A stretch of 64,000 nucleotides of DNA from Haloferax denitrificans ATCC 35960 (GTDB taxonomy: Archaea > Halobacteriota > Halobacteria > Halobacteriales > Haloferacaceae). Made by a program: the position numbers and the translations under genes. The stretch lies in assembly GCF_000337795.1 (NCBI RefSeq), contig NZ_AOLP01000012.1:146741-210740 (forward strand), written 5' to 3'. Shown here in pieces: positions 54,073 to 62,292 of this stretch; positions within the stretch are counted from its first letter, which is position 1, and each line of letters starts with the position of its first letter. Under the pieces are notes generated by a model that did no database searches, was not told where the DNA came from, and was given only the letters and a program-made list of their open reading frames with translations.

Positions 54073-54282
54073 ATGCTCCCCACGATACTCCTCCAGTCGC
54101 GCGGCGCAGGCGCGTTCGTAATCGGCCTGCTGTTTTTCCTCCTGTTCCTCGGGATGGTGGTGTGGACGTACCGCGACGCGAAGCGAAACAGCAGTCACCC
54201 GGCGTTCCTCTGGGCCGTCGTCGTCTTCCTCGCGCCGCTTCTGGGACTCGTCCTGTACTTCATCCTCGGCCGCAACGCGTAG
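54073..54282 (+). CDS. PLDc_N-type small membrane protein, 69 aa
   Basis: Two helices (FVIGLLFFLLFLGMVVWTYR and FLWAVVVFLAPLLGLVLYFI) and an end ILGRNA. It fits the cardiolipin-synthase N-terminal membrane domain family (PLDc_N), with RDAKRNSSHPAFLW between. Alone, it is probably a membrane accessory protein; the catalytic phospholipase part is not here. Confidence 0.7.
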   Translation: MLPTILLQSRGAGAFVIGLLFFLLFLGMVVWTYRDAKRNSSHPAFLWAVVVFLAPLLGLVLYFILGRNA

Positions 54283-54389
54283 CTCCGAGACCGGCGGCGC
54301 ACCGTCACGCGACGCGAACCGACGCGAACGGTCTCCGCGGCTGACTCACCGGCACAAGAGCCATCAGGCTCGCCCGCGACCCTCTACAC

Positions 54390-54884
54390 ATGCAACGGTC
54401 GGACCAAAAGGAGACTGAGCAGTCCGTCGACGACGTGCTCTCCGGATTGACCCGCGAGCGCGACGAGGCGACGCAGACCCGTCCGTCGGGGTCGTCCGGC
54501 GGCGGTCGCCTCGGCGGGCTGTTCTCCCCGCGCGCGTTCCTCGCGGCGCTCCTGCTCTCCGTCGGCGGCCTCCTCGTCGGCGGCGCGATTCCCATCGTCG
54601 GCTTCATCGGCCGGTTCGTCGGCATCGCCGCCGCCGGCTTCCTCATCGGCCTCGTCGGGTCGAAGCGACGCTACACGGAAGTCGTGCTCGCGGGGGCAAT
54701 CGCCGCCGGCCTCGCGTTCGTCCTCTCGACGCTGTTCGCCGTGTTCGCGCCCTTCGCGGTCCAACTGCTCGCGGACTACGGCGTCGCCATCGCGGGCGTC
54801 GGCGCGGCGAGCGGCGGGCTCGCGGCGCTCGTCGGTCACTACTTCGGCCGCGACCTCCGGGCGGGCCTGACACAGGAGCTGTAG
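54390..54884 (+). CDS. Membrane protein, DUF456-like
   Basis: A 164-residue protein with an acidic, disordered N terminus (VDDVLSGLTRERDEATQTRP) and a glycine-alanine-rich membrane part of about four helices (LLLSVGGLLVGGAIPIVGFI, GIAAAGFLIGLVGSKRR, GAIAAGLAFVLSTLFAVFAP, GAASGGLAALVGHYFGRDL). Resembles DUF456-type haloarchaeal proteins but I cannot name a motif. Function unknown. Convergent with the HTH gene, three bases apart. Confidence 0.65.
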   Translation: MQRSDQKETEQSVDDVLSGLTRERDEATQTRPSGSSGGGRLGGLFSPRAFLAALLLSVGGLLVGGAIPIVGFIGRFVGIAAAGFLIGLVGSKRRYTEVVLAGAIAAGLAFVLSTLFAVFAPFAVQLLADYGVAIAGVGAASGGLAALVGHYFGRDLRAGLTQEL

Positions 54885-54887
54885 GCG

Positions 54888-55541
54888 TCAGTCGATTCGC
54901 CAGCGGTCGCCGTTGTGGGCGACGAGGTCGCCCTCGGCGAGGTGGTGGAGCGCGCTGTCGACGACCGCGGGGTCCGCGTTGAGGTCCTTTGCGATGCCGC
55001 GGACGGTGTTCGACCCGTTGGCGAGCGCGGCCAGAATCTCGGCGTAAAAGCGGCTGTCGGCGTCGACGCCGAGGCGGTCGTTGAGGCGGTCGAGCACGTC
55101 GGTGATTCGGCCCTGGACCCACCGCTGGGCCAAGGAGAGTTCGTTGTCGAGTTCCTCCAGTTTCCCGAGTTCGCGCGCCAACTCCGAGATGTCGTCGCTC
55201 CCGGCGTTCTCGACTTCGAGCGTCACGTGCGGACAGCGCCCGGCCATGTCGAGGCTCGGACTCGGCGGGTAGGCGCTTTTCGCGCCGAACCCGTACGGCG
55301 AGACGTTCACCTCCAGTCGGAGGTTCCGCGAGATGTGGAAGTACTTGCGCCGCTGGTCGTCGGTGCGCGACTCGATGAGCCCCGCGTCCTCCAGCTTTCG
55401 GAGGTGGTCGATGACGGCCTTGGGGCTGACGCCGAGGTACTCACTTATCTCGGTGACGTAGCACGGTTTGTGCGAGAGCAACCGCAGGATGCGCCGGCGG
55501 TTTTCGTTCCCGAGTAGGTCGAGCAGTACCGCGGAGTCCAT
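54888..55541 (-). CDS. Winged-helix transcriptional regulator with two HTH parts
   Basis: A 217-residue regulator. The N-terminal ArsR-like wHTH (CYVTEISEYLGVSPKAVIDH) is followed by a coiled middle and a second wHTH at the C terminus (NTVRGIAKDLNADPAVVDSA). Two cysteines (C27, about C103) could serve a metal or redox role, but no clear site is seen. Such proteins are common in haloarchaea. It lies between small membrane genes; its targets are unknown. Confidence 0.8.
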   Translation of the reverse strand: MDSAVLLDLLGNENRRRILRLLSHKPCYVTEISEYLGVSPKAVIDHLRKLEDAGLIESRTDDQRRKYFHISRNLRLEVNVSPYGFGAKSAYPPSPSLDMAGRCPHVTLEVENAGSDDISELARELGKLEELDNELSLAQRWVQGRITDVLDRLNDRLGVDADSRFYAEILAALANGSNTVRGIAKDLNADPAVVDSALHHLAEGDLVAHNGDRWRID

Positions 55542-55631
55542 TACGAGGTCATAGACTGCGGGCGGGGAAAAGCCTGACTCATGTGATACCCCGCGCCGTC
55601 GTGCGATTAGCGATTGTGACTCGCGGGGCGC

Positions 55632-56309
55632 TCACGGGGCGGTCTCCGGGGGGTCCGAGAGGCGGTCGAACGCCCGCGACGCGAGAAACACGGCGAGAAA
55701 CGAGAGCGCGACGGTGATGCCCGCGAGGAGCGCCCCCGCCTCGTACTTCAGCGGCGGGTAGTAGCCGAAGCCGTAGTCGAACACGTCGTTGACGAGCGCG
55801 AGGACGAGGGCGAACCCGAGTGCGCCCTTCGTGGTCGCGCCGTAGCGCGGGACGAGGAGCGCGAGCGCGAGAAAGCCCGCGTGGGTGAGCATGATGCCCC
55901 AGTAGTCCCAGAGCGCGGCCCCGGAGAAGCCGACGTAGAGGTCGGGGCGGAGGTTGAGCGCGACGACCGTCCAGACGCCGTACTTGACGAGCCAGACGAA
56001 CGCGAGGGTGTGGAGGTACGCGAGCGGCCGGTTGACGGGCGCGTCGGCGACGCGGCGACCGAGGTTCGGAAGCAGTGTCGCGGCCGACAGCGTCATCAGC
56101 GCGAGGGCGGTCGGCGAGTCGCCGAAAAGCGGGTAGAGGAACGTCGGCAGGTCAGAAAGCGCGGGGTCGGAGTGGACGTAGAAGCTCACCCCGACGAGGA
56201 ACGCGGCGGCGTTGAGGACGAGGAAGACGACGAGGCTCGGGCCGTTTCCGAGGTAGTACTCCGCCCAGTCGTCGACCGCCGCGTCGAGGTCGAAATCGCG
56301 CAGACCCAT
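55632..56309 (-). CDS. DUF1405 family membrane protein
   Basis: A 225-residue protein with about seven hydrophobic segments, opening MGLRDFDLDAAVDDWAEYYL and with PLAYLHTLAFVWLVKYGVWT and GIMLTHAGFLALALLVPRYG. DUF1405 is a membrane family of archaea and Firmicutes of unknown role. The ATG at 56309 is placed by the TTTCTTTC element about 27 bases before. No operon partner. Confidence 0.82.
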   Translation of the reverse strand: MGLRDFDLDAAVDDWAEYYLGNGPSLVVFLVLNAAAFLVGVSFYVHSDPALSDLPTFLYPLFGDSPTALALMTLSAATLLPNLGRRVADAPVNRPLAYLHTLAFVWLVKYGVWTVVALNLRPDLYVGFSGAALWDYWGIMLTHAGFLALALLVPRYGATTKGALGFALVLALVNDVFDYGFGYYPPLKYEAGALLAGITVALSFLAVFLASRAFDRLSDPPETAP

Positions 56310-56443
56310 CGCCGAGTCGGACGGCGCGCCGAAAGAAAAGGTCGTCGGGGCGAAAATCCGGGTTCGATGGCTCCGTACGCGATACGTTGTCATCCCATGT
56401 CGGGAGCAAAGGACAGTTACCCCGGCGCGCCGAACGGCGACGT

Positions 56444-58024
56444 ATGGACGCAGCACTCATCATCCTCGACGGGTGGGGACTCGGCGACCACGACCGCCGC
56501 GACGCCATCAAGGCGGCGGACACGCCGAACTTCGACCGCTACCGCGACGCGGGCGCGTTCGGGACGCTCATCGTCGACGGCCGGCGCGTCGGCCTCCCGG
56601 ACGGCCAGATGGGCAACAGCGAGGTCGGCCACCTCAACATCGGGGCGGGCCGCGTCGTCAAGCAGGCGTACACCCGCATCGGCGACAGCATCGACGACGG
56701 CTCGTTCTACGAGAACGACGCCATCACGGCCGCCTACGACCACGCCGACGAACACGACGGGCGCGTCCACCTCATGGGCCTCGTCTCCGACGGCGGCGTC
56801 CACTCCGACCAACAGCACCTCCACGCGCTCATCGAACTCGCCGCCGACCGCGGCGTCGAGGCCGTCACCCACGCCTTCACCGACGGCCGCGACACCAGCC
56901 CCACCGGCGGCGAGGAATACCTCGCCGACCTCGAAGCCGTCGCCGACGAACAGGGAACCGGCGGCGTCGCCACCGTCTCCGGGCGCTACTACGCGATGGA
57001 CCGCGACCAGAACTGGGAGCGCACCAACCGAGCCTACGACGCCATCGTCAACCGGGAGGCGGAGTGGACCGCCGACACCGCCGTCGACGCCGTCACCGAG
57101 TCGTACGACCGCGGCGACACCGACGAGTTCGTCGAGCCGACCGTCGTCGACGACGCGCCCGCGCTCGAAGACGGCGACTCGGTCGTCTTCTTCAACTTCC
57201 GCGCCGACCGCGCGCGACAGCTCGTGCGGATGCTCTGCGACATCGAGCCCGTCTGGGAGTTCGAGACGACGCCGCCGGAGATTCTCATGACGACGATGAC
57301 GCAGTACGACAAGACGTTCGACGTCTCTGTCGCCTACCCGCCGGAACAGCCCGAGGACACGCTCGGCGAGGTGCTCGCCGAGGCGGACATGACGCAGTTG
57401 CGGATGGCGGAGTCCGAGAAGTACCCCCACGTCACCTACTTCCTCAACGGCGGCCGCGAGGTCGAGTTCGACGGCGAGATTCGGAACATCGTCGAGAGCC
57501 CCGACGTGCCGACCTACGACCTCCAGCCCGAGATGTCCGCGGTGGAACTCACGGACACGGCCATCGACATCATCGAGTCCGACGACCCGAACGTGATGGT
57601 GCTCAACTACGCCAACCCCGACATGGTCGGCCACACCGGCGACTACGAGGCCGCCATCGAAGCGGTCGAGGCCGTCGACGAACAGCTCGGGCGGCTCGTC
57701 GAGAGCGTCCGCGCCCACGGCGGCCACGTCTGTATCACCGCCGACCACGGCAACGCCGACGACATGGGCACCGAAGACGACCCCCACACGGCCCACACGT
57801 TCAACCCCGTCCCGTTCGTCTACCTCGCGGCCGACCGCGACGACGAGGCGGCCGCGGAGAACGACGCCGAGGGCGAGCACGCCGAGGTCGACCCCGACCA
57901 CCCGCTTTCGGGCGGCCGGACCGTCCGCGAGGGCGGCTCGCTGTGCGACATCGCGCCGACCATCCTCGAACTCGTCGACGTCGACCAGCCGGCCGCGATG
58001 ACCGGCGAGTCGCTGTTAGAATAG
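56444..58024 (+). CDS. gpmI: 2,3-bisphosphoglycerate-independent phosphoglycerate mutase
   Basis: Interconverts 3- and 2-phosphoglycerate. The 526 residues start MDAALIILDGWGLGDHDRRD, have the metal/phosphoserine site GQMGNSEVGHLNIGAGRVV, and C-terminal metal sites TADHGNADDM and HTAHTFNPVPFVYL. An acidic insert (DDEAAAENDAEGEHAEVDPD) near the end is typical of haloarchaeal acidification. Length is that of the bacterial iPGM, longer than the archaeal ApgM type. ATG follows AGTTACC by 27 bases. Confidence 0.95.
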   Translation: MDAALIILDGWGLGDHDRRDAIKAADTPNFDRYRDAGAFGTLIVDGRRVGLPDGQMGNSEVGHLNIGAGRVVKQAYTRIGDSIDDGSFYENDAITAAYDHADEHDGRVHLMGLVSDGGVHSDQQHLHALIELAADRGVEAVTHAFTDGRDTSPTGGEEYLADLEAVADEQGTGGVATVSGRYYAMDRDQNWERTNRAYDAIVNREAEWTADTAVDAVTESYDRGDTDEFVEPTVVDDAPALEDGDSVVFFNFRADRARQLVRMLCDIEPVWEFETTPPEILMTTMTQYDKTFDVSVAYPPEQPEDTLGEVLAEADMTQLRMAESEKYPHVTYFLNGGREVEFDGEIRNIVESPDVPTYDLQPEMSAVELTDTAIDIIESDDPNVMVLNYANPDMVGHTGDYEAAIEAVEAVDEQLGRLVESVRAHGGHVCITADHGNADDMGTEDDPHTAHTFNPVPFVYLAADRDDEAAAENDAEGEHAEVDPDHPLSGGRTVREGGSLCDIAPTILELVDVDQPAAMTGESLLE

Positions 58025-58066
58025 GTCACCACCCGCACGCTCGGCTCGATTTTCCGTCTCCTTCCC

Positions 58067-58699
58067 CTACGCGCCGGACTCGCCTCGATAGCGACGGTAC
58101 GCGGTCGGGACGAGCATCGACACGCCCGCGACGGCGGCGAGGACGACGAACTCCGGGCGGACGGCCGCGGCCAGCGACTCCGTCGTGAGCGTCTCGACCG
58201 ACGCGCCGGCGATGACGCCCGCGACGGCCCACGGGAGTTCGCCGACGGCGGTCCCGAGGGCGAACGCGCCGAGTCGGACGTCGGCGACGCCCGCCGCCAC
58301 CGACACCACGTCGGAGGGGATTGGAAACAGACGGCTCGCGGCCACGCCCGTCACCGACCCGGTCTGTTCGACCGCCCGCTCGCCGACCGCGGCGAGTCTG
58401 GTGGTGCCCCGGTAGCGCCGCGCGAAGAGGTACGGCGGGACGCTCGTGAGGACGATGAGCGCCAGCGCGAACGGCACGCCGACCGGTCCGAGGCCGTAGC
58501 CGACGACGAGCGCGAGGAGCGTCGTCGGCCACGCGAGAAGGGGGCGCACGAGCGCGAGCGCGCTCACGACGACGACGAGTCGCACGGGGTCGGCGGCGAC
58601 CCACGCCGCGCGCGAGATGACGGCGTCTGGCGACGCGAGCAGGAGACCGGCGACGACGGCCGCGAGCGCGAGGCCGGCGGCGAGGCGCGGACGGGGCAC
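58067..58699 (-). CDS. VTT/TVP38-type membrane protein
   Basis: A 210-residue membrane protein in the VTT (TVP38/TMEM64, DedA-like) group. Signature blocks are LLAWPTTLLALVVGYGLGPV and SRLFPIPSDVVSVAAGVADV, containing the conserved Pro-rich R-xxPxP segment, and GTAVGELPWAVAGVIAGASV. About five helices. Probably membrane phospholipid handling, by family. Divergent from the next gene by 91 bases. Confidence 0.82.
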   Translation of the reverse strand: MPRPRLAAGLALAAVVAGLLLASPDAVISRAAWVAADPVRLVVVVSALALVRPLLAWPTTLLALVVGYGLGPVGVPFALALIVLTSVPPYLFARRYRGTTRLAAVGERAVEQTGSVTGVAASRLFPIPSDVVSVAAGVADVRLGAFALGTAVGELPWAVAGVIAGASVETLTTESLAAAVRPEFVVLAAVAGVSMLVPTAYRRYRGESGA

Positions 58700-58789
58700 G
58701 GAAGCTCTGCGGTCCGTCGTCGCGCGGCGACCAAACGCTTTGTGCTTCGGAGGGCTTTAGCCCGACCCCGTTCGATTGGCTCCCGAACC

Positions 58790-59161
58790 GTGACCGAGCC
58801 CACACGCGACGAGCGCGTCGAACTCGCGCTCGACCTCCTCGTGCACCTCGAAGCCGACGAACTCTCCCTCGCCGAGGTCGTCGACCGCATCGAGACGGTC
58901 ACCACCGACCCAACACTCACCCGCGACATCCTCGACGCGGCGGAGCTTCGCGGCATCATCGAGCGCGACGGCGGCCGCATCCGCCACAACCGCGGCGGCA
59001 CGTTCGTCCGATTCGAGAGTCAGGTCGTCCAGCGCGAGGGCGACTTCGACTGCCGCCGCTGTGGCGCGTCCATCTCGACGGGCCACTTCGTGCGGTTCGA
59101 GTCCGGCGAACTCGGGCCGTTCGGCTCGTCGTGTGTCAGAAAAGTGCTCGGTCGGGAGTGA
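58790..59161 (+). CDS. DUF5830-like protein with zinc-binding C terminus
   Basis: A 123-residue protein. The first 75 residues are a wHTH-like helical domain (ELALDLLVHLEADELSLAEV, RDILDAAELRGIIERDGG). The C-terminal part has CRRCGASISTGHFVRFESGE and a further cysteine, SSCVRK, a zinc-ribbon-like site. The start is the GTG at 58790, about 30-35 bases after CTTTAGC. I recognise it as a conserved haloarchaeal family; regulatory role is inferred. Confidence 0.72.
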   Translation: MTEPTRDERVELALDLLVHLEADELSLAEVVDRIETVTTDPTLTRDILDAAELRGIIERDGGRIRHNRGGTFVRFESQVVQREGDFDCRRCGASISTGHFVRFESGELGPFGSSCVRKVLGRE

Positions 59162-59203
59162 CGCTCGCGGGCGGTCGCGACCGGTCGGTGGCCGCGTTCC
59201 GCG

Positions 59204-60343
59204 CTACCGCCCGCGGCGGAGTTCTTCGATGAGCTGTTCGACCAGCTCCTGCTGGTGGCGAATCTGCTCGCTTTGGGCCTCGACGACCTCGCGGAGCGAC
59301 TCGATTTCGGCGGCGAGTTCGGCGTAGTCGGCGTCCGAACCGGCGCCCCCGGCCGCCTCGGACTCGGCGGCCGATTCGAAGCCGGACCCCTCGAACCCGA
59401 GGTCGCCGGCGTCGGCGACGTTGCCGGACGACGGCTCGGCGGCCGGCGATTCGGTGGCCGACTGAGTCGTCGCGGCCTCGGCCGCCTTCGCTTCCGCCAC
59501 CGCGCCGGTCGCCGGCGCGGACTCGACGGACTGCGTCTGGGCGGCCCGCCGGCTCTGTTCGGCGGGCGCGTCGCCCTCGGTGCGAGTGGCGTTCGCCGGC
59601 TCGTCGGAGAGTTCGCCGGGGTTCGCGCTCAGTGGGTCGGGCCCCGCGCCGAAGTCGGTGTTGTCGCGCTCCGTGTCGGCGGCGTCAGCCGCCGTCTGCG
59701 CTTTCTCCATCTGGACGCGGAACTCTTCGAGACTCCCGACGCCGTGGTAGTCACACAGCGCCCGCGCGAGTTTCTCGCGGACGAGCCGCGCCTGCTCGTT
59801 GGGAATCTTGAACCGCTCTTGGCGGCCGTCGACGGTGAGCACGACCGTCGTGGCGACGCTCCCCGACTCGAATTCGAGGTCGGTCACGTCGGCGAAGCGG
59901 TACGACTCGTAGTCTTCGTCCCAGACCGCGCTTCCGATGTGCCGGACGACGCGGGCGTCGGTGATGACGAACGTGAGTTCGCTGAATCGGAACGCCTGCA
60001 CGAGTCGCTCGCCGTCTTCGTCGGTCACGCCGGCGGCCGCGAGGACGCCCTCGACGATTGGCTGGAGCGCGTCGTCGAGTCGCTTCGCGGACAGCGAGAA
60101 CGTCTCGCTTCCGTCGAGGCCGTAGTCGAGCGATATCTTCGCTTTTCGTCGCCCCTCCTTGACGGACAGTCGTTCGGCGGCGTGCGAGAATTCGTCGACG
60201 GACTCGTCCGAAAGGAGGCCTTCGGCCCGATAGACGAGCGTCCGCGTCGGAGTTACAAACAGTTCGTCCTCGCCCCCGAGGTGGACGCGGGTCACCACGT
60301 CTTCCTCTCCGAGGACGGACTGGACGGTCTCCGGTTGGCTCAT
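59204..60343 (-). CDS. Conserved haloarchaeal protein with PH-like domain and coiled coil
   Basis: A 379-residue acidic protein. The first 200 residues have repeated beta-rich parts (FVTPTRTLVYRAEGLLSDES and FVITDARVVRHIGSAVWDED, both PH-like), a low-complexity Ala/Glu/Ser linker of about 130 residues, and a C-terminal coiled coil (IESLREVVEAQSEQIRHQQE). A family seen widely in haloarchaea, function unknown. The ATG at 60343 is preferred; an in-frame ATG at 60370 lies inside the TTTAT TATA element 27 bases upstream. Confidence 0.7.
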   Translation of the reverse strand: MSQPETVQSVLGEEDVVTRVHLGGEDELFVTPTRTLVYRAEGLLSDESVDEFSHAAERLSVKEGRRKAKISLDYGLDGSETFSLSAKRLDDALQPIVEGVLAAAGVTDEDGERLVQAFRFSELTFVITDARVVRHIGSAVWDEDYESYRFADVTDLEFESGSVATTVVLTVDGRQERFKIPNEQARLVREKLARALCDYHGVGSLEEFRVQMEKAQTAADAADTERDNTDFGAGPDPLSANPGELSDEPANATRTEGDAPAEQSRRAAQTQSVESAPATGAVAEAKAAEAATTQSATESPAAEPSSGNVADAGDLGFEGSGFESAAESEAAGGAGSDADYAELAAEIESLREVVEAQSEQIRHQQELVEQLIEELRRGR

Positions 60344-60471
60344 GCGTGTGTGCACCCGGTGTTGGGACATAAATCCGCGGGTGATGTCTCGAATCGAGTG
60401 GCGTGGTGACTCGCCCCGCGGTCGCCGAAGATGAGAAGCTTAAATACAACCAGCACACAACGGGAAGTTGA

Positions 60472-60620
60472 GCCCGGGTGGCTTAGCTGGACATAGCGCC
60501 GCACTCATAGGGTTTCACAATCGGTGCGGAACGCCTTGGAAGCCTCCGCCCCCCGCGAGGTCATGCCGGCCTCGCACCTGGGACATGCGGAGATCGTGGG
60601 TTCGGAGCCCACCCCGGGCA
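60472..60620 (+). tRNA. tRNA-Met (CAU), elongator, with 75-nt intron
   Basis: Acceptor GCCCGGG (60472-60478) pairs with CCCGGGC (60613-60619) plus discriminator A. Anticodon CAT is 60506-60508; stem CCGCA/TGCGG. The intron (60510-60584, 75 nt) lies after base 37 in the anticodon loop, where archaeal BHB splicing occurs. A CTTAAATA promoter element is at 60439-60446. The H. volcanii elongator tRNA-Met has the same intron length. Confidence 0.93.
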
Positions 60621-60925
60621 CTCTTCGATTTCAGTACGTGAACAACTGCAACGCGAGTCGCGACGCCGTCTCTCGATTTTTACTGGAAGCGATGGTGTTC
60701 TCTGCCGTCTGTCGCGGTCAACAGCGGTTGTGACGACTGTACGCTCGAACGGGACTCGGTCTCACAGGGGTTCTTCTGAAACAGTTGTCCGTCTCGACCA
60801 GCTGGCCGTCGTCCTTCGAACTTCAATCCCACAAGGGTTCGTCTGGAATTGTCGGCAAGTGTCATTTATTGGTGGTGGTGGTCGTGAGGTTGGTTTTATG
60901 TCGAGCGGGTGGTAAGTATTGGAAA
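60621..60925. other. Spacer with CRISPR repeat-spacer-repeat relic
   Basis: No gene is seen between tRNA-Met and the rhomboid gene. At 60753-60782 a 23/30 match to the CRISPR repeat (ending GGTTCTTCTGAAAC) and at 60820-60849 a 27/30 match (ACTTCAATCCCACAAGGGTT...) flank a 37-base spacer (60783-60819). The rest is unique sequence. Confidence 0.8.
60753..60849 (-). CRISPR. Degenerate CRISPR unit, two repeats and one spacer
   Basis: Two altered copies of the repeat of the array at 63416-64000, with one 37-nt spacer between. The orientation agrees with the main array, and the copies are more decayed than those nearer to it, as expected for old leader-distal units. It is 2.6 kb from the array. 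Confidence 0.7.
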
Positions 60926-61564
60926 ATGAACGAATGGAGGCAAGGTGGGGAGCAACCCCATCCCGGCGCAGATGAAACGATAGGCGGCGCGATTGTCCGA
61001 AACCCAGTCGTTCAGACGCTGTTCCTCATGTCGCTCGTGTCTGCGGCCACGTGGGTGGCGAACTTCGTCGGGCTTTCTCGCGAGTTATTCGTTCTCTCTG
61101 CACCGCTTGCGGATCGTCCGTGGACGCTTGTGACGAGTGTGTACGCCCACATTGGGCCCGATCATCTGCTTGGAAACGCGATTATGGTGCTTATATTTGG
61201 TGGACTCGTATCGATCTCAACGACATCACTCCGGTTCCATCTCTTCTTTCTCATATCGGGCGTGTCCGCGGGAGTTGCACAGGTTGCCGCTTACCACATG
61301 CAAGACTCGATACTCTTTCTTGGCGTACTGGGGTCGAGCGGCGCTGCGTTTGCGCTGATGGGCTACGTTCTGACTTCGAATATCCTGTCCAAGTTTGTCT
61401 CCGACCGGTTGGGCCTCCCGCGATGGTTTGGGGCTGTTGTGATCGTGTTCGTCGCCGCTGGGCTGACGATGTCTTACAGTGCCCCCGGGAGTGCTCTATT
61501 TGCACATTTCACCGGAGCGATGATCGGTCTGGTCGCAGGGCACTCCCGGTTGTTGCACACCTAA
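60926..61564 (+). CDS. Rhomboid-family intramembrane protease
   Basis: A 212-residue membrane protein with about six helices. It has the rhomboid elements: HIGPDHLLGNAIMV (HxxxxHxxxN in the second helix), the catalytic serine in LGSSGAAFALMGYVL (GxSG), and the catalytic His in FAHFTGAMIGLVAGH. All catalytic residues are kept. The start ATG at 60926 is preferred; a longer frame upstream runs through a CRISPR relic. AT-richer than the chromosome core, so likely acquired. Confidence 0.85.
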   Translation: MNEWRQGGEQPHPGADETIGGAIVRNPVVQTLFLMSLVSAATWVANFVGLSRELFVLSAPLADRPWTLVTSVYAHIGPDHLLGNAIMVLIFGGLVSISTTSLRFHLFFLISGVSAGVAQVAAYHMQDSILFLGVLGSSGAAFALMGYVLTSNILSKFVSDRLGLPRWFGAVVIVFVAAGLTMSYSAPGSALFAHFTGAMIGLVAGHSRLLHT

Positions 61565-61571
61565 GCGACTG

Positions 61572-61740
61572 TCATCGCTCCCGAAGCGGCCATTCGAGAT
61601 CGCCGATATCCGACTTCAAGTCGCTGATCTCGCGCTCGATTTTCTTGGGTGTCTTTCCGGTGAGCGCGCTCAATCCAGCGGACAATTCGGTCGACGTCGA
61701 TATTGGTATTGCTTCAATACCACAAGATCCCGTCTGAAAC
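61572..61740 (-). pseudogene. Truncated gene, C-terminal part only
   Basis: The minus strand reads IPISTSTELSAGLSALTGKT, then PKKIEREISDLKSDIGDLEW and PLRER with a stop at 61572-61574: a helical, charged tail typical of a real protein C terminus. No start codon is present; the frame runs straight back into the degenerate CRISPR repeat at 61711-61740. So the gene was cut by whatever placed the CRISPR unit there, or the reverse. Confidence 0.4.
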
Positions 61741-61805
61741 ACGGTCTGACCCCCGCCACTGGTACCTGCCTGCGAGCTTCAATCCCACAAGGGTTCGTCT
61801 GAAAC
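61711..61805 (-). CRISPR. CRISPR relic, two repeats and one spacer
   Basis: A 25/30 degenerate repeat (61711-61740, GCTTCAATACCACAAGATCC at the left end) and a perfect repeat (61776-61805) around a 35-nt spacer (61741-61775). Same orientation as the main array, 1.6 kb from it. The perfect copy suggests recent separation or conversion from the main array. Confidence 0.85.
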
Positions 61806-62050
61806 TGCTCTTCGACGCTGGCGTCTGGACTGGCGTCGATTTGGTGCCTGTTCGCGTGCTGGCGGCGGTGTGTCTGGTATTGGCCGAACTCAGCCTCGTC
61901 AGAGGGACCGTTGTGGCGTCAACGTGACGCCTCTCCGAGCGGATTCCCATAGTGGTCAGAATACAAATTCACACTCTGGTTCCCACGGATGTAATCGCTT
62001 TACTGAAGCCCGCTTAATCGAGAGATGTCGCCGTAGGGCGGCCGCTCGCC

Positions 62051-62161
62051 ATGGGAATTATACCCGCGATTCAAACAGCAGCAGCAACGGCCACGATCAT
62101 CCACGCCATCGTCTGGATGGGGATTCAGTTCCGGCGTGGGAAGCAACCGCCTCGTAAGTAG
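62051..62161 (+). CDS. Possible small membrane peptide, 36 aa
   Basis: Reads MGIIPAIQTAAATATIIHAI, continuing VWMGIQFRRGKQPPRK, a single membrane helix with a basic tail (positive-inside topology). CGCTTAATCG (62011-62020) about 35 bases upstream is TATA-like. No family is known; it could be a small effector or antitoxin-like peptide, or chance. Confidence 0.35.
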   Translation: MGIIPAIQTAAATATIIHAIVWMGIQFRRGKQPPRK

Positions 62162-62292
62162 CGAGGTCTTGTCTGCGTAAAATTTCTTCGCACCTCTGTA
62201 TTCAATGCCAATCCAATCAAAATGTCGCTCTCAAATCAGGCAGGAAATGACTAATCAATAGCACTATAGTATGACACGAATGATGGGTGGCT

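Noticed and set aside
53838..54083. An upstream extension of gatD by 82 codons.
   Set aside because: The extension is arginine- and serine-rich and crosses the divergent promoter; GatD proteins start MNAGDRV-like.
60344..60370. An earlier start for the coiled-coil protein at 60370.
   Set aside because: Same reason: it lies within the TTTAT promoter element 27 bases before the chosen ATG.
60785..60925. A longer rhomboid start at 60785.
   Set aside because: The added part translates a CRISPR relic (ELQSHKGSSG) and valine runs, so the ATG at 60926 is taken.
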